From NCBI GenBank assembly GCA_942490535.1, contig CALNXQ010000005.1:620001-684000 (forward strand): a stretch of 64,000 bases of DNA. Reading direction: 5' to 3'. Under the pieces are notes generated by a model. It was not told the origin of the DNA, did not search any database, and saw only the letters and a program-made list of their open reading frames with translations. The DNA is from JAEINY01 sp942490535 (GTDB lineage: Bacteria > Bacteroidota > Bacteroidia > Bacteroidales > Marinilabiliaceae). Below are positions 55,982 through 63,780 of this stretch, piece by piece (within the stretch, counting starts at the first letter, position 1; each line of letters begins with the position of its first letter). The position numbers were made by a program, and so were the translations under genes.

Positions 55982-57583
55982 ATGAGAATTTCAGAGATAA
56001 CAATCAAAAATTATAAGCGATTTACAGACTTTAAAATAAAAGATTTACCCAGTTCAGCTAAGTTGGTTTTAGTAATTGGACCAAATGGCAGTGGGAAATC
56101 TTCACTTTTTGATTCATTTTATTTTTGGTATAATTTAAGAGGCTTAGGGACACTAAAATCAAATGAATCTTTTCATTTAAAAGACATTTCAAATAAATCA
56201 CCCAATAGCTGGTATGAAAATCTAGTTGATATTAAGTTGCACGATATAGATAATCCCTCTCAAAAAAATTTAAGGGGAAAATTCTATTTTAGAACTGCTT
56301 ATAGAAATGAAACTGATTTTACCATAACGCAGTTAAAGAAACAAGCTGACCCGACAGATTTTAAATTTAATACCTTATCTGAAAACGATGTAACGGTCTC
56401 CGACAATTATCAACGCTTAATTTCGCAGACACTTTCGGGCGTTTATAACAAAAAAAATGATAACAAATCAGTTGAAGATTTAAGAGAAGAATTAATAGGA
56501 AGAATAAGAGATTCAGTAAATCACATTTTTGATGACCTGATTCTTAGTTCTATTGGAGACCCATTGGGTAATGGTAGTTTCTATTTTGATAAAGGAACTT
56601 CTAAAGAATTTCATTATAAAAATCTTTCAAGTGGAGAGAAATCTGTTTTTGATATTATACTTGATATGATTATTAAATCTACAAGTTTTCCAGATAGTGT
56701 ATTTTGCATTGATGAACCTGAGGCGCATATTCATACTCGCTTACAAGCATCATTACTTGAGGAAATATATAATCTAATACCTGAAACCTCGCAATTATGG
56801 CTTACTACTCATTCAATTGGTATGTTAAATAAGGCTAGAGAACTAGAACAGCAATTTCCAGGTAGTGTTATATTTTTAGATTTTGATAATCTTGATTTAG
56901 ACGAGCAAGTAGTTATTTCACCAAGTAGTATTGATAAACCATTGTGGAAAAAATTCACAGAACTTGCGTTAGCAGACTTTTCAAAATTGATTTCACCAGC
57001 ACGGATTGTTTTTTGTGAGGGAACATCTAAAGGTAGAAAATATAAAGATTTTGATGCTCAGGTGTTTGCTAGAATATTTGACTCTAAATATCCTGACACT
57101 TCATTTATTTCAATTGGCTCGGCTACAGAATTCGAGAATGCTGATAATGCAAGTATTCAGGTCGTTACAAAACTACTTAATAATTCAGAAGTTATTAAGC
57201 TAATTGATAGAGATGATAAATCTGTTGGAGAAATCGAAGAGTTAACATCAAAAAACATAAAAGTTCTAAAGAAAAGACATATTGAAAGTTATCTTTTGGA
57301 TGATGAAATTATTAGAAAGCTTTGTATTAAATATGGCAAGGAAGATAAGTATGAAGAATGTATTAACGCAAAGCAGGAAAAGATTCAAGAGAGCATAATT
57401 AGAAATAATCCGACTGATGATGTAAAGTCTGCATCTGGAAATATTTATGTAGAACTAAAAAGGATATTACAATTAAATGGTTGTGGAAATACAAAAGACG
57501 CATTTTTTAGAGATACAATTGTTCCATTAATAACACCAGAGACAAGTATTTATAAAGAATTAGAGAATGAAATATTTGAATAA
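55982..57583 (+). CDS. AAA/ABC-type ATPase with TOPRIM-like C-terminus
   Basis: 533 residues. Walker A IGPNGSGKSS at 32-41, signature NLSSGEKSVFDI near 213, Walker B VFCIDEPEAHIH near 239 and TTHSIGM follow. RIVFCEGTSKG near 341 and LIDRDD near 406 supply the acidic residues of a TOPRIM-like nuclease. It belongs to the SMC/OLD-like ATPases common in defence genes. Single gene of cassette 3; no partner in the cassette. Confidence 0.8.
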   Translation: MRISEITIKNYKRFTDFKIKDLPSSAKLVLVIGPNGSGKSSLFDSFYFWYNLRGLGTLKSNESFHLKDISNKSPNSWYENLVDIKLHDIDNPSQKNLRGKFYFRTAYRNETDFTITQLKKQADPTDFKFNTLSENDVTVSDNYQRLISQTLSGVYNKKNDNKSVEDLREELIGRIRDSVNHIFDDLILSSIGDPLGNGSFYFDKGTSKEFHYKNLSSGEKSVFDIILDMIIKSTSFPDSVFCIDEPEAHIHTRLQASLLEEIYNLIPETSQLWLTTHSIGMLNKARELEQQFPGSVIFLDFDNLDLDEQVVISPSSIDKPLWKKFTELALADFSKLISPARIVFCEGTSKGRKYKDFDAQVFARIFDSKYPDTSFISIGSATEFENADNASIQVVTKLLNNSEVIKLIDRDDKSVGEIEELTSKNIKVLKKRHIESYLLDDEIIRKLCIKYGKEDKYEECINAKQEKIQESIIRNNPTDDVKSASGNIYVELKRILQLNGCGNTKDAFFRDTIVPLITPETSIYKELENEIFE

Positions 57584-57587
57584 ATAC

Positions 57588-57596
57588 GGCATACAA
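57588..57596. repeat. Cassette 3 attC-like core, interrupted by an intron remnant
   Basis: GGCATACAA after the gene is the reverse complement of TTGTATGCC before it (55952-55960); the match extends with one mismatch to ATAC. The core ends at the intron 3' junction. Confidence 0.65.
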
Positions 57597-57860
57597 TCGA
57601 GTAGACGGGCGTGAGCCATTATAGACTCAAGTTGCGCCTCTCACACCATCCGCCTGCTGGCGGATACGGGTCTCGTACTGGGCGGTTCACCAAGTTGTGG
57701 GGAATAACGAATCACGTTTTATGGGAGTGATTTGTTGGTAGATTTCACTTAGAGGTAGATACCCTCGTTGCTTCAAGCGTTTAACGGTGATAGTTGTTCC
57801 TAAAATTGGACTTTGTGCAATTGCGGGGCAACTTAAACTGTTGACAATTTTTAGATAACT
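57596..57860 (-). mobile_element. Group II intron 3' remnant A
   Basis: On the minus strand, the sequence after the reverse-transcriptase-like tail reads TGAACCGCCCAGTACGAGAC, then CCGTATCCGCCTGCTGGCGG, then GTGTGAGAGGCGC and ends TACTCGAT, the pattern of a bacterial group II intron domain V/VI and 3' end. The same sequence recurs at 59,497 and 61,134. The RNA is truncated: no 5' part or full maturase is seen. Antisense to the cassette genes. Confidence 0.7.
57687..57854 (-). pseudogene. C-terminal fragment of an intron-encoded protein
   Basis: 56 codons end at TGA (57689-57687): VKRLKQRGYLPLSEIYQQ and IKRDSLFPTTW. Near-identical tails lie at 59658-59789 and 61225-61360. They precede the intron domain V in each copy, so they are probably the end of a group II intron protein. 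No reverse-transcriptase core remains. Confidence 0.6.
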
Positions 57861-57863
57861 GAT

Positions 57864-57931
57864 ATGGCAAATTACGATACCTATTACGAAACAGAAGCCT
57901 TATTTGGAGAAGCATATGCTGAGTTGATTGA
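57864..57931 (+). pseudogene. 5' fragment of a methyltransferase gene
   Basis: The first 22 codons match the intact gene at 61403 (same reading, two base changes in the first ten). Homology stops exactly before an inverted repeat at 57934. The rest of the gene is missing. Confidence 0.85.
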
Positions 57932-57933
57932 CT

Positions 57934-58146
57934 GTAACTACTCAGGTAGTTTATACTCTTGATGACTTCTGTTTTAGGATTGAACCTTTCACGCTAAGAT
58001 CACAAAATCAAAGAAACGCAAAAAGCGCTAAGGATCCGTAATAAGCTCATTGCGACTTTTGCGATAATCTTTGCGAAATTTGCGCGAAACATATATAATC
58101 CTGAAAAAAAACGTTACAAAACCCATTGGGTAACCTGAGTAGTTAC
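57934..58146. mobile_element. MITE-like element with 14-bp inverted repeats
   Basis: GTAACTACTCAGGT (57934-57947) and ACCTGAGTAGTTAC (58133-58146) are perfect inverted repeats around about 185 bp. The inside is made of repeated TTTGCG/CGCAAA words. No open frame and no target duplication seen. The left end adjoins the broken methyltransferase gene. Confidence 0.55.
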
Positions 58147-58184
58147 CAAATGAGGCAAAATTTAAGATCAAAAAACACCGTATT

Positions 58185-58640
58185 ATGAAGCATAGAACTT
58201 TGAAAATAAACGAAAAGGAAGTAGCGTGGGATAGTTGGTCGAAAGCTGAAGATATAGCACATAATAGAAAAAGAATAATTGATGATGAACACATCAATAA
58301 ATTGTATTGCGATATATATGAAATTCCACCGGGAAAAGCCAATTGGCCACATCATTATCATACTTGCAACGAGGAAGTTTTCTATATTATTGAGGGCCAT
58401 GGAGAAGTACTAACTGAAAGTGAAGTATTAAAAGTTAAGTCGGGCGACGTTTTAAGATTTCCGGCTGGTGAAAAGGGAGTACATCAATTAAAGAATACAT
58501 CAGATAGTGTAACACTAAAATATTTAGACGTTGGAACATCAAACATTCCTGATGTAGTATTTATGCCGGCAGATAATAAAATGGAATTATTTTTAGGTGA
58601 ATCTGGACAAGATAAAATGTATGCATATAAAGATTTGTAA
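58185..58640 (+). CDS. Cupin-domain protein
   Basis: 151 residues, a single cupin barrel. Motif 1 is PHHYHTCNEEVFYIIEGHGEV and motif 2 is FPAGEKGVHQLKNTS, with the metal-binding histidines and glutamate in place (HxH, E, H). Function unknown; such small cupins bind metals, sugars or nucleotides. It is the gene before attC-like site J3. Its own upstream core was apparently lost when the MITE and intron fragment arrived. Confidence 0.82.
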   Translation: MKHRTLKINEKEVAWDSWSKAEDIAHNRKRIIDDEHINKLYCDIYEIPPGKANWPHHYHTCNEEVFYIIEGHGEVLTESEVLKVKSGDVLRFPAGEKGVHQLKNTSDSVTLKYLDVGTSNIPDVVFMPADNKMELFLGESGQDKMYAYKDL

Positions 58641-58675
58641 AATAACGCTGCGCGAGGGTTTAAGTAGAAAAGCCA

Positions 58676-58812
58676 GCAGCTAACAAACCGCCATAAAACA
58701 ACCCTGGCAGAGTAGGGGTTTGGAGGTTTGGAAGCCCGCTCGGACAAACGCAAAGGTTACGAGAATTGGCATCCCGCACCGGGCCATTTCATGTGGCAAG
58801 ACGTTGTAAGCC
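58676..58812. repeat. attC-like site J3
   Basis: Core GCAGCTAAC (58676-58684), arm CCGCCATAAAACAACCC (58688-58704), opposite arm GGGCCATTTCATGTGGC (58781-58797), core GTTGTAAGCC (58803-58812). The opposite arm differs from that of J2 at only a few places. Confidence 0.72.
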
Positions 58813-58898
58813 ATTACGATTAATCTCTCTAACTAACGCGCAAATTAAAAGAAATAGCAGAAATTAAAACTATATCTTAGCCACAAAAAAAATACAAA

Positions 58899-59480
58899 TT
58901 GAAGTTGAAACATGTGGAAGAATTCTGTCCAATGGACAAAAATGATTGGAGAAAGTGGCTTAAACTAAACCATACTAAGAAAGAAGCTGTTTGGCTTATC
59001 CTATATAAGAAGAAGTCTCCTGACCACAACTTAAGTTGGTCTGAGTCAGTTGATGAAGCATTATGTTTTGGGTGGATTGACAGTACAAAAAAAACAATAG
59101 ACTCTGAGAAGTATAAACAATACTTCAGCAAACGAAACCCTATAAGTAATTGGTCTAAGATAAATAAGAATAAAGTGGAAAACTTAATAGACCAAGAACT
59201 TATGGAAAAGGAAGGATACAAAAGCATTGAAATTGCAAAAGAAAATGGTTCTTGGACAATTTTAGATGAAGTTGAAGCGCTAATAGTTCCGGAGGATTTA
59301 AAAGAAGAATTGGCACATCACGAAAGTTCAATGGAATATTTTGATAGTCTCAGTAAGTCAGATAAAAAGATTCTATTGCATTGGGTTGTATCAGCTAAAA
59401 GAAAAGAGACACGACAAAAAAGAATTTCAGAAATCAGAGAAAATGCAAGTAGCAAACTAAAACCAAAACAATTTAGATGA
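58899..59480 (+). CDS. YdeI/OmpD-associated family protein
   Basis: 193 residues. VEEFCPMDKNDWRKWLKLNH, KKEAVWLILYKK, VDEALCFGWIDS and PISNWSKINKNKVENLI follow the YdeI pattern. The family is small and cytoplasmic; roles in stress or antimicrobial peptide tolerance are suggested but weakly supported. No ATG fits; TTG 58899 or TTG 58905 would be used, or ATG 58932 for a shorter form. Single gene of cassette 5. Confidence 0.78.
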   Translation: MKLKHVEEFCPMDKNDWRKWLKLNHTKKEAVWLILYKKKSPDHNLSWSESVDEALCFGWIDSTKKTIDSEKYKQYFSKRNPISNWSKINKNKVENLIDQELMEKEGYKSIEIAKENGSWTILDEVEALIVPEDLKEELAHHESSMEYFDSLSKSDKKILLHWVVSAKRKETRQKRISEIRENASSKLKPKQFR

Positions 59481-59489
59481 AATTAAAAC

Positions 59490-59496
59490 GGCTTAC
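59490..59496. repeat. Cassette 5 attC-like core, interrupted by an intron remnant
   Basis: GGCTTAC after the gene matches GTAAGCC before it (58806-58812) in reverse complement; TT beyond one mismatch also matches. The intron remnant starts right after. Confidence 0.55.
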
Positions 59497-59805
59497 CATC
59501 GAATAGGTGGCTGACAGCCGATTGACCACCAGTGCACCTTTCACTATTTATCCCATAAGGCGGGACCATCCACCAGCAGGCGGCTACGGGTGCTACGTCC
59601 ATTCCTTTAAATCCATATGTCCACTGACATTTCAATGTAAGGAACATATACGGCGGTTCACCAAGTTGTGGGAAATATTGAATCACGTCTAACAGGCGTG
59701 ATTTGTTGGTAGATTTCACTTAGAGGTAAATACCCTCTTTGTTTCAAACGTTTAACGGTGATAGCAGTTCCTAAAATGGGACTTTGTGCAACAGCCCATG
59801 CGCCT
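59497..59805 (-). mobile_element. Group II intron 3' remnant B
   Basis: Shares with remnants A and C the protein tail (44 codons, 59658-59789, ending at TGA 59660-59658) and the following GAACCGCC. Domain V is rearranged: it has CCGTAGCCGCCTGCTGGTGG instead. The 3' end ATTCGAT adjoins GGTAAGCC on the minus strand. More degraded than A and C. Confidence 0.6.
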
Positions 59806-60166
59806 TCCGCCAAAAGCGGAACAGGCTATTCGTGTGCGACCCCATGCATAGGCCATCCCTTGTTCCATGCCCAAACGGTTAAGAATAAGTTGTATTTTTA
59901 AACTCTTTCAACAACTTCGGGTGTGGGTGCGTTGCTGCTCATGTAGGGCACACACAAGTGGTCATAAACCGTTGCGCAGATAGGAGTATATTTGAACGAA
60001 ATAACATTTAATCAACGGCTTAGCAGTTTAATAAGATAGTACTTCGAAGCGCGCAACGTTTCATTTCACAGACAGTTAGGGTTTATTTTCCCCTGAAACC
60101 AATGGAAATTTAAATCGAACAGTTACCTTTGATAGTATCATATGATATTATCAAAATTGCAACATT
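59806..60166. promoter_or_regulatory. Intergenic region with attC-like half, promoter box and Fic operator
   Basis: GGGCACACACAAGTGGTCATAAACC and GTTGCGCAG (59971-59979) look like the right half of an attC-like site. TATATTTG at 59987-59994 is a consensus -7 box. At 60128-60155 lies a 28-bp palindrome, TTTGATAG then TATCATATGATA and TTATCAAA, with one mismatched pair; it is 11 bp before the Fic start and is a likely operator. Confidence 0.55.
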
Positions 60167-61123
60167 ATGAAACCTCCATACGAAATAACAAATTCTATAC
60201 TTAAACTTATTTCATCTATATCTGAAAAGATAGGAGAAATAAAGTCAGCACGATTAATAAAGCCACCAACAGAATTACGCAAGAAAAATCGAATTAAAAC
60301 TATTCAATCGTCATTAGAAATAGAAGGTAATACATTAACAATTGAACAGATTACTGACCTGATAAATAATAGGCGAGTACTAGCACCCCAAAAAGATATT
60401 CTTGAAGTTAAAAATGCCATTTCATTATATTCAAAACTAAATGAATTTGACGTATATTCCTTAGAGTCGCTTTGTAACGCTCATTCAATATTAATGAAAG
60501 GGCTTATTGACCAAGCAGGAGAATTGAGAAGATCCAGTGTTGGTATTGTGAAAGGTGATGAAGTAGCACATGTTGCACCTCCTGGTGATTTAGTCTACTA
60601 TTTGCTAAAAGACTTATTCGATTATCTTAAAAATGATGATGACTTAATATTGGTAAAAAGTTGTGTCTTTCATTATGAATTTGAATTCATTCATCCATTT
60701 GTTGATGGGAATGGTAGAATGGGAAGATTATGGCAAACACTAATTTTGAAAGAATATTCTCCAGTATTTGAATTTCTTCCAATGGAAACTCTAATAAAAG
60801 AAAGACAAAGCGATTATTATAATGTGTTAGGAAGGTCAGATAGCCAAGGTAGTTCAACCATCTTTATTGAATATATGCTTTCAATAATAAATGATGCATT
60901 GGAAGAGTTATTAAATAGCCAAAATGTAAACTTTACTGGCATAGATCGAATTAATGCATACAAATTAATAATTGGAGAAGAATATTTTACCAGACAAGAT
61001 TATTTAAGACATAACAAAGAAATTTCATCTGCTACAGCAAGTAGAGACCTGAAAGAAGCTGTTGATAGTGGAATCTTGCTAAAGACAGGTGACAAAAGAA
61101 TGACTAAGTATAAATATAAATAA
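60167..61123 (+). CDS. Fic-domain AMP-transferase with C-terminal wHTH
   Basis: 318 residues. Inhibitory helix motif SLEIEGN at 49-55 fits (S/T)xxxE(G/N) before the core, class II. The Fic motif HPFVDGNGRMGR starts at H176. The C-terminal DNA-binding domain is around TRQDYLRHNKEISSATASRDLKEAVDSG. Expected to AMPylate a protein and, through the HTH and the palindrome upstream, to control its own expression. Target unknown. Confidence 0.9.
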   Translation: MKPPYEITNSILKLISSISEKIGEIKSARLIKPPTELRKKNRIKTIQSSLEIEGNTLTIEQITDLINNRRVLAPQKDILEVKNAISLYSKLNEFDVYSLESLCNAHSILMKGLIDQAGELRRSSVGIVKGDEVAHVAPPGDLVYYLLKDLFDYLKNDDDLILVKSCVFHYEFEFIHPFVDGNGRMGRLWQTLILKEYSPVFEFLPMETLIKERQSDYYNVLGRSDSQGSSTIFIEYMLSIINDALEELLNSQNVNFTGIDRINAYKLIIGEEYFTRQDYLRHNKEISSATASRDLKEAVDSGILLKTGDKRMTKYKYK

Positions 61124-61133
61124 ACTAATTCCA

Positions 61134-61400
61134 ATCGAGTAGACGGACGTGAGCCATTATAAACTCACGTTGCGCCTCTCACACCATCCGCCAACAGGCG
61201 GATACGGGTCTCGTACTGGGCGGTTCACCAAGTTGTGGGGAATAACGAATCACGTTTTATGGGATTGATTTGTTGGTAGATTTCACTTAGAGGTAAATAC
61301 CCTCTTTGCTTCAAACGATTAAGTGTAATGGTCGTTCCTAAAATAGGACTCTGAGCAGCCTGCGGGGCAGCTTAAACAGTTGACAAACTTTAGATAAATG
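61134..61400 (-). mobile_element. Group II intron 3' remnant C
   Basis: Nearly the same as A: protein tail ending at TGA (61227-61225), TGAACCGCCCAGTACGAGAC, then CCGTATCCGCCTGTTGGCGG, then a perfect CGTGAG/CTCACG hairpin for domain VI and TACTCGAT as the 3' end. The protein tail carries a 1-bp shift near 61,360 relative to A, so it is a pseudogene. The stem around CCGCC/GGCGG is kept while its loop changes from TGCT to TGTT. Confidence 0.7.
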
Positions 61401-61402
61401 AC

Positions 61403-61972
61403 ATGACAGATTACGATACCTATTACGAAACAGAAGCCTTATTTGGAGAAGCATATGCTGAGTTGATTGATTTTTTTAAACAATATGAGCCCAAGGGTAA
61501 ACTGATTGATTTAGGCTGTGGACAAGGTCGGGATTCAATTTCCTTAGCCGGCCTTGGATACGAGGTGACAGGAATTGATAATTCCAAGGTCGGCATTGAC
61601 CAAATGAACTCAATTTCAATAAGAGAAGGGTTAAAATTAACCGGCTTAGTCGGGGACATTTACGCATTTGACAATTACCCGGATTTTGACATTGTTTTGC
61701 TTGATTCAATGTTACACTTTGAGAAACGAGACAAACAAAAAGAGACTGCGTTAATTGATAAGATTGCAAATCGGATAAATAAAAACGGACTGATTTGTAT
61801 TTGCATTCAGGACACAGGAAAAAAAGTAAAGATTCTTAAAGACACGATTGATAATTCTGGAATTGATTTTGACATATTAAATGATTCTTCGTTGATTTAC
61901 AAATATGAGGATAAAGAATCTGGACATAAATCAGAGACTAAATATTGTATGTATATTATAAAGAAAAAATAA
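61403..61972 (+). CDS. TehB-like SAM-dependent methyltransferase
   Basis: 189 residues. The SAM loop LIDLGCGQGRDSISLAGLG is at about 34-52, acidic ID at VTGIDNS, and later VLLDSMLHFEKRDK and NRINKNGLICI. TehB-like enzymes methylate metalloids or small molecules; the substrate is unknown. It lies directly after intron remnant C, which overlaps or abuts its start. The fragment at 57864 shows that its front end was duplicated. Confidence 0.82.
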   Translation: MTDYDTYYETEALFGEAYAELIDFFKQYEPKGKLIDLGCGQGRDSISLAGLGYEVTGIDNSKVGIDQMNSISIREGLKLTGLVGDIYAFDNYPDFDIVLLDSMLHFEKRDKQKETALIDKIANRINKNGLICICIQDTGKKVKILKDTIDNSGIDFDILNDSSLIYKYEDKESGHKSETKYCMYIIKKK

Positions 61973-62138
61973 AGCACGACAGACCAACAATGCAGATACT
62001 AAACAGGCGTGACAGTAGTAAATTCAAAGGTTATAGTCCGCTTGCAAATTGTAACGGCGCGACAGTAAAGAGCCACGCAAACTACTACTAATCATACAAT
62101 TTACCATTGCCGCCATTGCGTGAATCCCAATAGGACAA
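61973..62138. other. Spacer between methyltransferase and YafY-like genes
   Basis: CCAACAATGCAG near the left end and GCCATTGCG near the right suggest a decayed attC-like site, but arms do not pair convincingly. It may instead be an internal spacer of one multi-gene cassette. Confidence 0.3.
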
Positions 62139-62828
62139 ATGAACAGACTGGACAGACTAACAAGCATACTCCTACAACTTCAATCTAAACGACTGACAAC
62201 TGCTCGTGAAATAGCGAAACGATTTGAAGTTACCAACAGAACCATTTACAGAGATATTCAAACATTAAGACTGGCCGGTGTTCCAATTGGCGAAGCCGAA
62301 GGAAAGGGCTATTTCTTAGTGGAAGACTATCGGTTGCCACCGGTAATGTTCACTATGGAAGAAGCGAGAGCTATGGTAACCACAAGTAAAATCTTAAACT
62401 ACCATACCGAAGATTCTCTAAAACAAAATTACGAATCTGCCCTTTTAAAAATAAAAGCTGTTTTATCCCACCAGGACAAAGACAAATTGGAATTTTTAAA
62501 TTCAAGAATCGGGTTTCAAAAACCTTGGGCACCGACCAGTTTGTATTTAGACCGTATCCAGCATTCAATTACAGAAAGTGAAAAACTGAAAATAAAATAC
62601 CAGGCAAGAGGGGAAGAGCAAATAACAGAACGCATCATCCACCCGTGTGCAGTATATTTCAGTGGTGCTGTTTGGACAACGATTGCCTTTTGTGAGTTAC
62701 GACAAGAAATAAGAGAGTTTCGCCTTGACAGAATAAAAGAACTCAAATTACAACACACTCATTTCAAACCCGACAAGGCTTTCAGCATTGAACACTATTT
62801 AGAGGAACGTTCAAAAAGACTATTTTAA
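62139..62828 (+). CDS. YafY-type regulator with HTH and WYL domains
   Basis: 229 residues. HTH_11-type N terminus RLTTAREIAKRFEVTNRTIYRDIQTLRLAG is at about 17-46. The WYL domain follows from about 135 (LKIKYQARGEEQITERIIHPCAVYF, then TTIAFCELRQEIREFRLDRI). WYL domains sense nucleic acids or ligands and often control defence genes. It probably regulates the hydrolase gene that starts 58 bp later. Confidence 0.85.
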   Translation: MNRLDRLTSILLQLQSKRLTTAREIAKRFEVTNRTIYRDIQTLRLAGVPIGEAEGKGYFLVEDYRLPPVMFTMEEARAMVTTSKILNYHTEDSLKQNYESALLKIKAVLSHQDKDKLEFLNSRIGFQKPWAPTSLYLDRIQHSITESEKLKIKYQARGEEQITERIIHPCAVYFSGAVWTTIAFCELRQEIREFRLDRIKELKLQHTHFKPDKAFSIEHYLEERSKRLF

Positions 62829-62886
62829 ACCCCTGACAAAGGGCTGTCCTATGTGCCATTTATCTTTGCTTCAAATTCAAACAAAA

Positions 62887-63768
62887 ATGAATATAAAAGC
62901 ACTTTTACTCCTCGTCGTTGCTTCCCTTTCAGGACGGGTAAGCGAGGCACAAACACCAGAACGAATGACCGCAAAACAAATCACAATCAGAGACAAACAA
63001 GTTGAAATCAATTATTTTCAACAAGGCCAAGGCGACACAACCATTCTGTTTTTGCACGGTTGGTGTATTGACGGAACGTATTGGAAAAATCAAGTAGAAT
63101 ACTTTTCTGAAAATTACACTGTTTACGCCATTGACCTGCCGGGCTTTGGCAAATCAAAAGCCCAAAGAAGCAACTGGACAATTGAAGAATATGCCAAGGA
63201 TGTAACAGCATTTATTGACACTCTGAACCTTAAGAATGTGGTAATCATTGGACATTCTATGGCAGGCGAAATTATGTTACAAACAGCATTAACCAACAAT
63301 CCAAAAATAGCAGGCATTGTAGGCGTTGACAATTTCAAGCTCATTGACGTTGAATTTACGCCAGAACAAATGAAAGAAATGACTGATTTTCTTCCAAGAC
63401 TTGAAACGGATTTTAAAAATGCAGCACCTGTCTATGCCGATTTAATGCTTTTTCACCCCACAACTTCAGAGGAAGTGAAAGACAGAGTAAAAACTGATTT
63501 TGCAAATAGCGATTCTGTTATTGGCTATGGAACACTTATGAACCACATCCAATACACCTCTACCGACGCACAAAGACTGGAACAGCTTAATTATAAGTTA
63601 TTCTTAATAAACAGTGACGGTTTTCCAACCAACGAAACCGGGCTTAATACTCATTGTAAAACTAGTTTTCAAGTGGAAACCATCGCTGCCACCGGACATT
63701 ATCCCATGATAGAAAAGCCGACCGAATTTAATTTAATATTGGAAAAAGTACTGACACAAATGAAATAA
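62887..63768 (+). CDS. Secreted alpha/beta-hydrolase
   Basis: 293 residues from ATG 62887. Signal peptide NIKALLLLVVASLSGRVSEA is followed by an alpha/beta-hydrolase: oxyanion HGWCIDG near 59, nucleophile elbow IGHSMAGE, and a late histidine in ATGHYPMIEKP. Substrate unknown. I prefer this ATG over 62851 because it places the signal peptide at the N terminus. It is followed by GTGCTAAC (63773-63780), probably its attC-like core. Confidence 0.82.
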   Translation: MNIKALLLLVVASLSGRVSEAQTPERMTAKQITIRDKQVEINYFQQGQGDTTILFLHGWCIDGTYWKNQVEYFSENYTVYAIDLPGFGKSKAQRSNWTIEEYAKDVTAFIDTLNLKNVVIIGHSMAGEIMLQTALTNNPKIAGIVGVDNFKLIDVEFTPEQMKEMTDFLPRLETDFKNAAPVYADLMLFHPTTSEEVKDRVKTDFANSDSVIGYGTLMNHIQYTSTDAQRLEQLNYKLFLINSDGFPTNETGLNTHCKTSFQVETIAATGHYPMIEKPTEFNLILEKVLTQMK

Positions 63769-63780
63769 ACGGGTGCTAAC

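Noticed and set aside
57864..61460. Duplicate methyltransferase start as an assembly error
   Set aside because: The two copies differ at many positions in the shared upstream sequence, so both are real.
61973..62138. attC-like site after the methyltransferase
   Set aside because: Some core-like words are present but the arms do not pair clearly.
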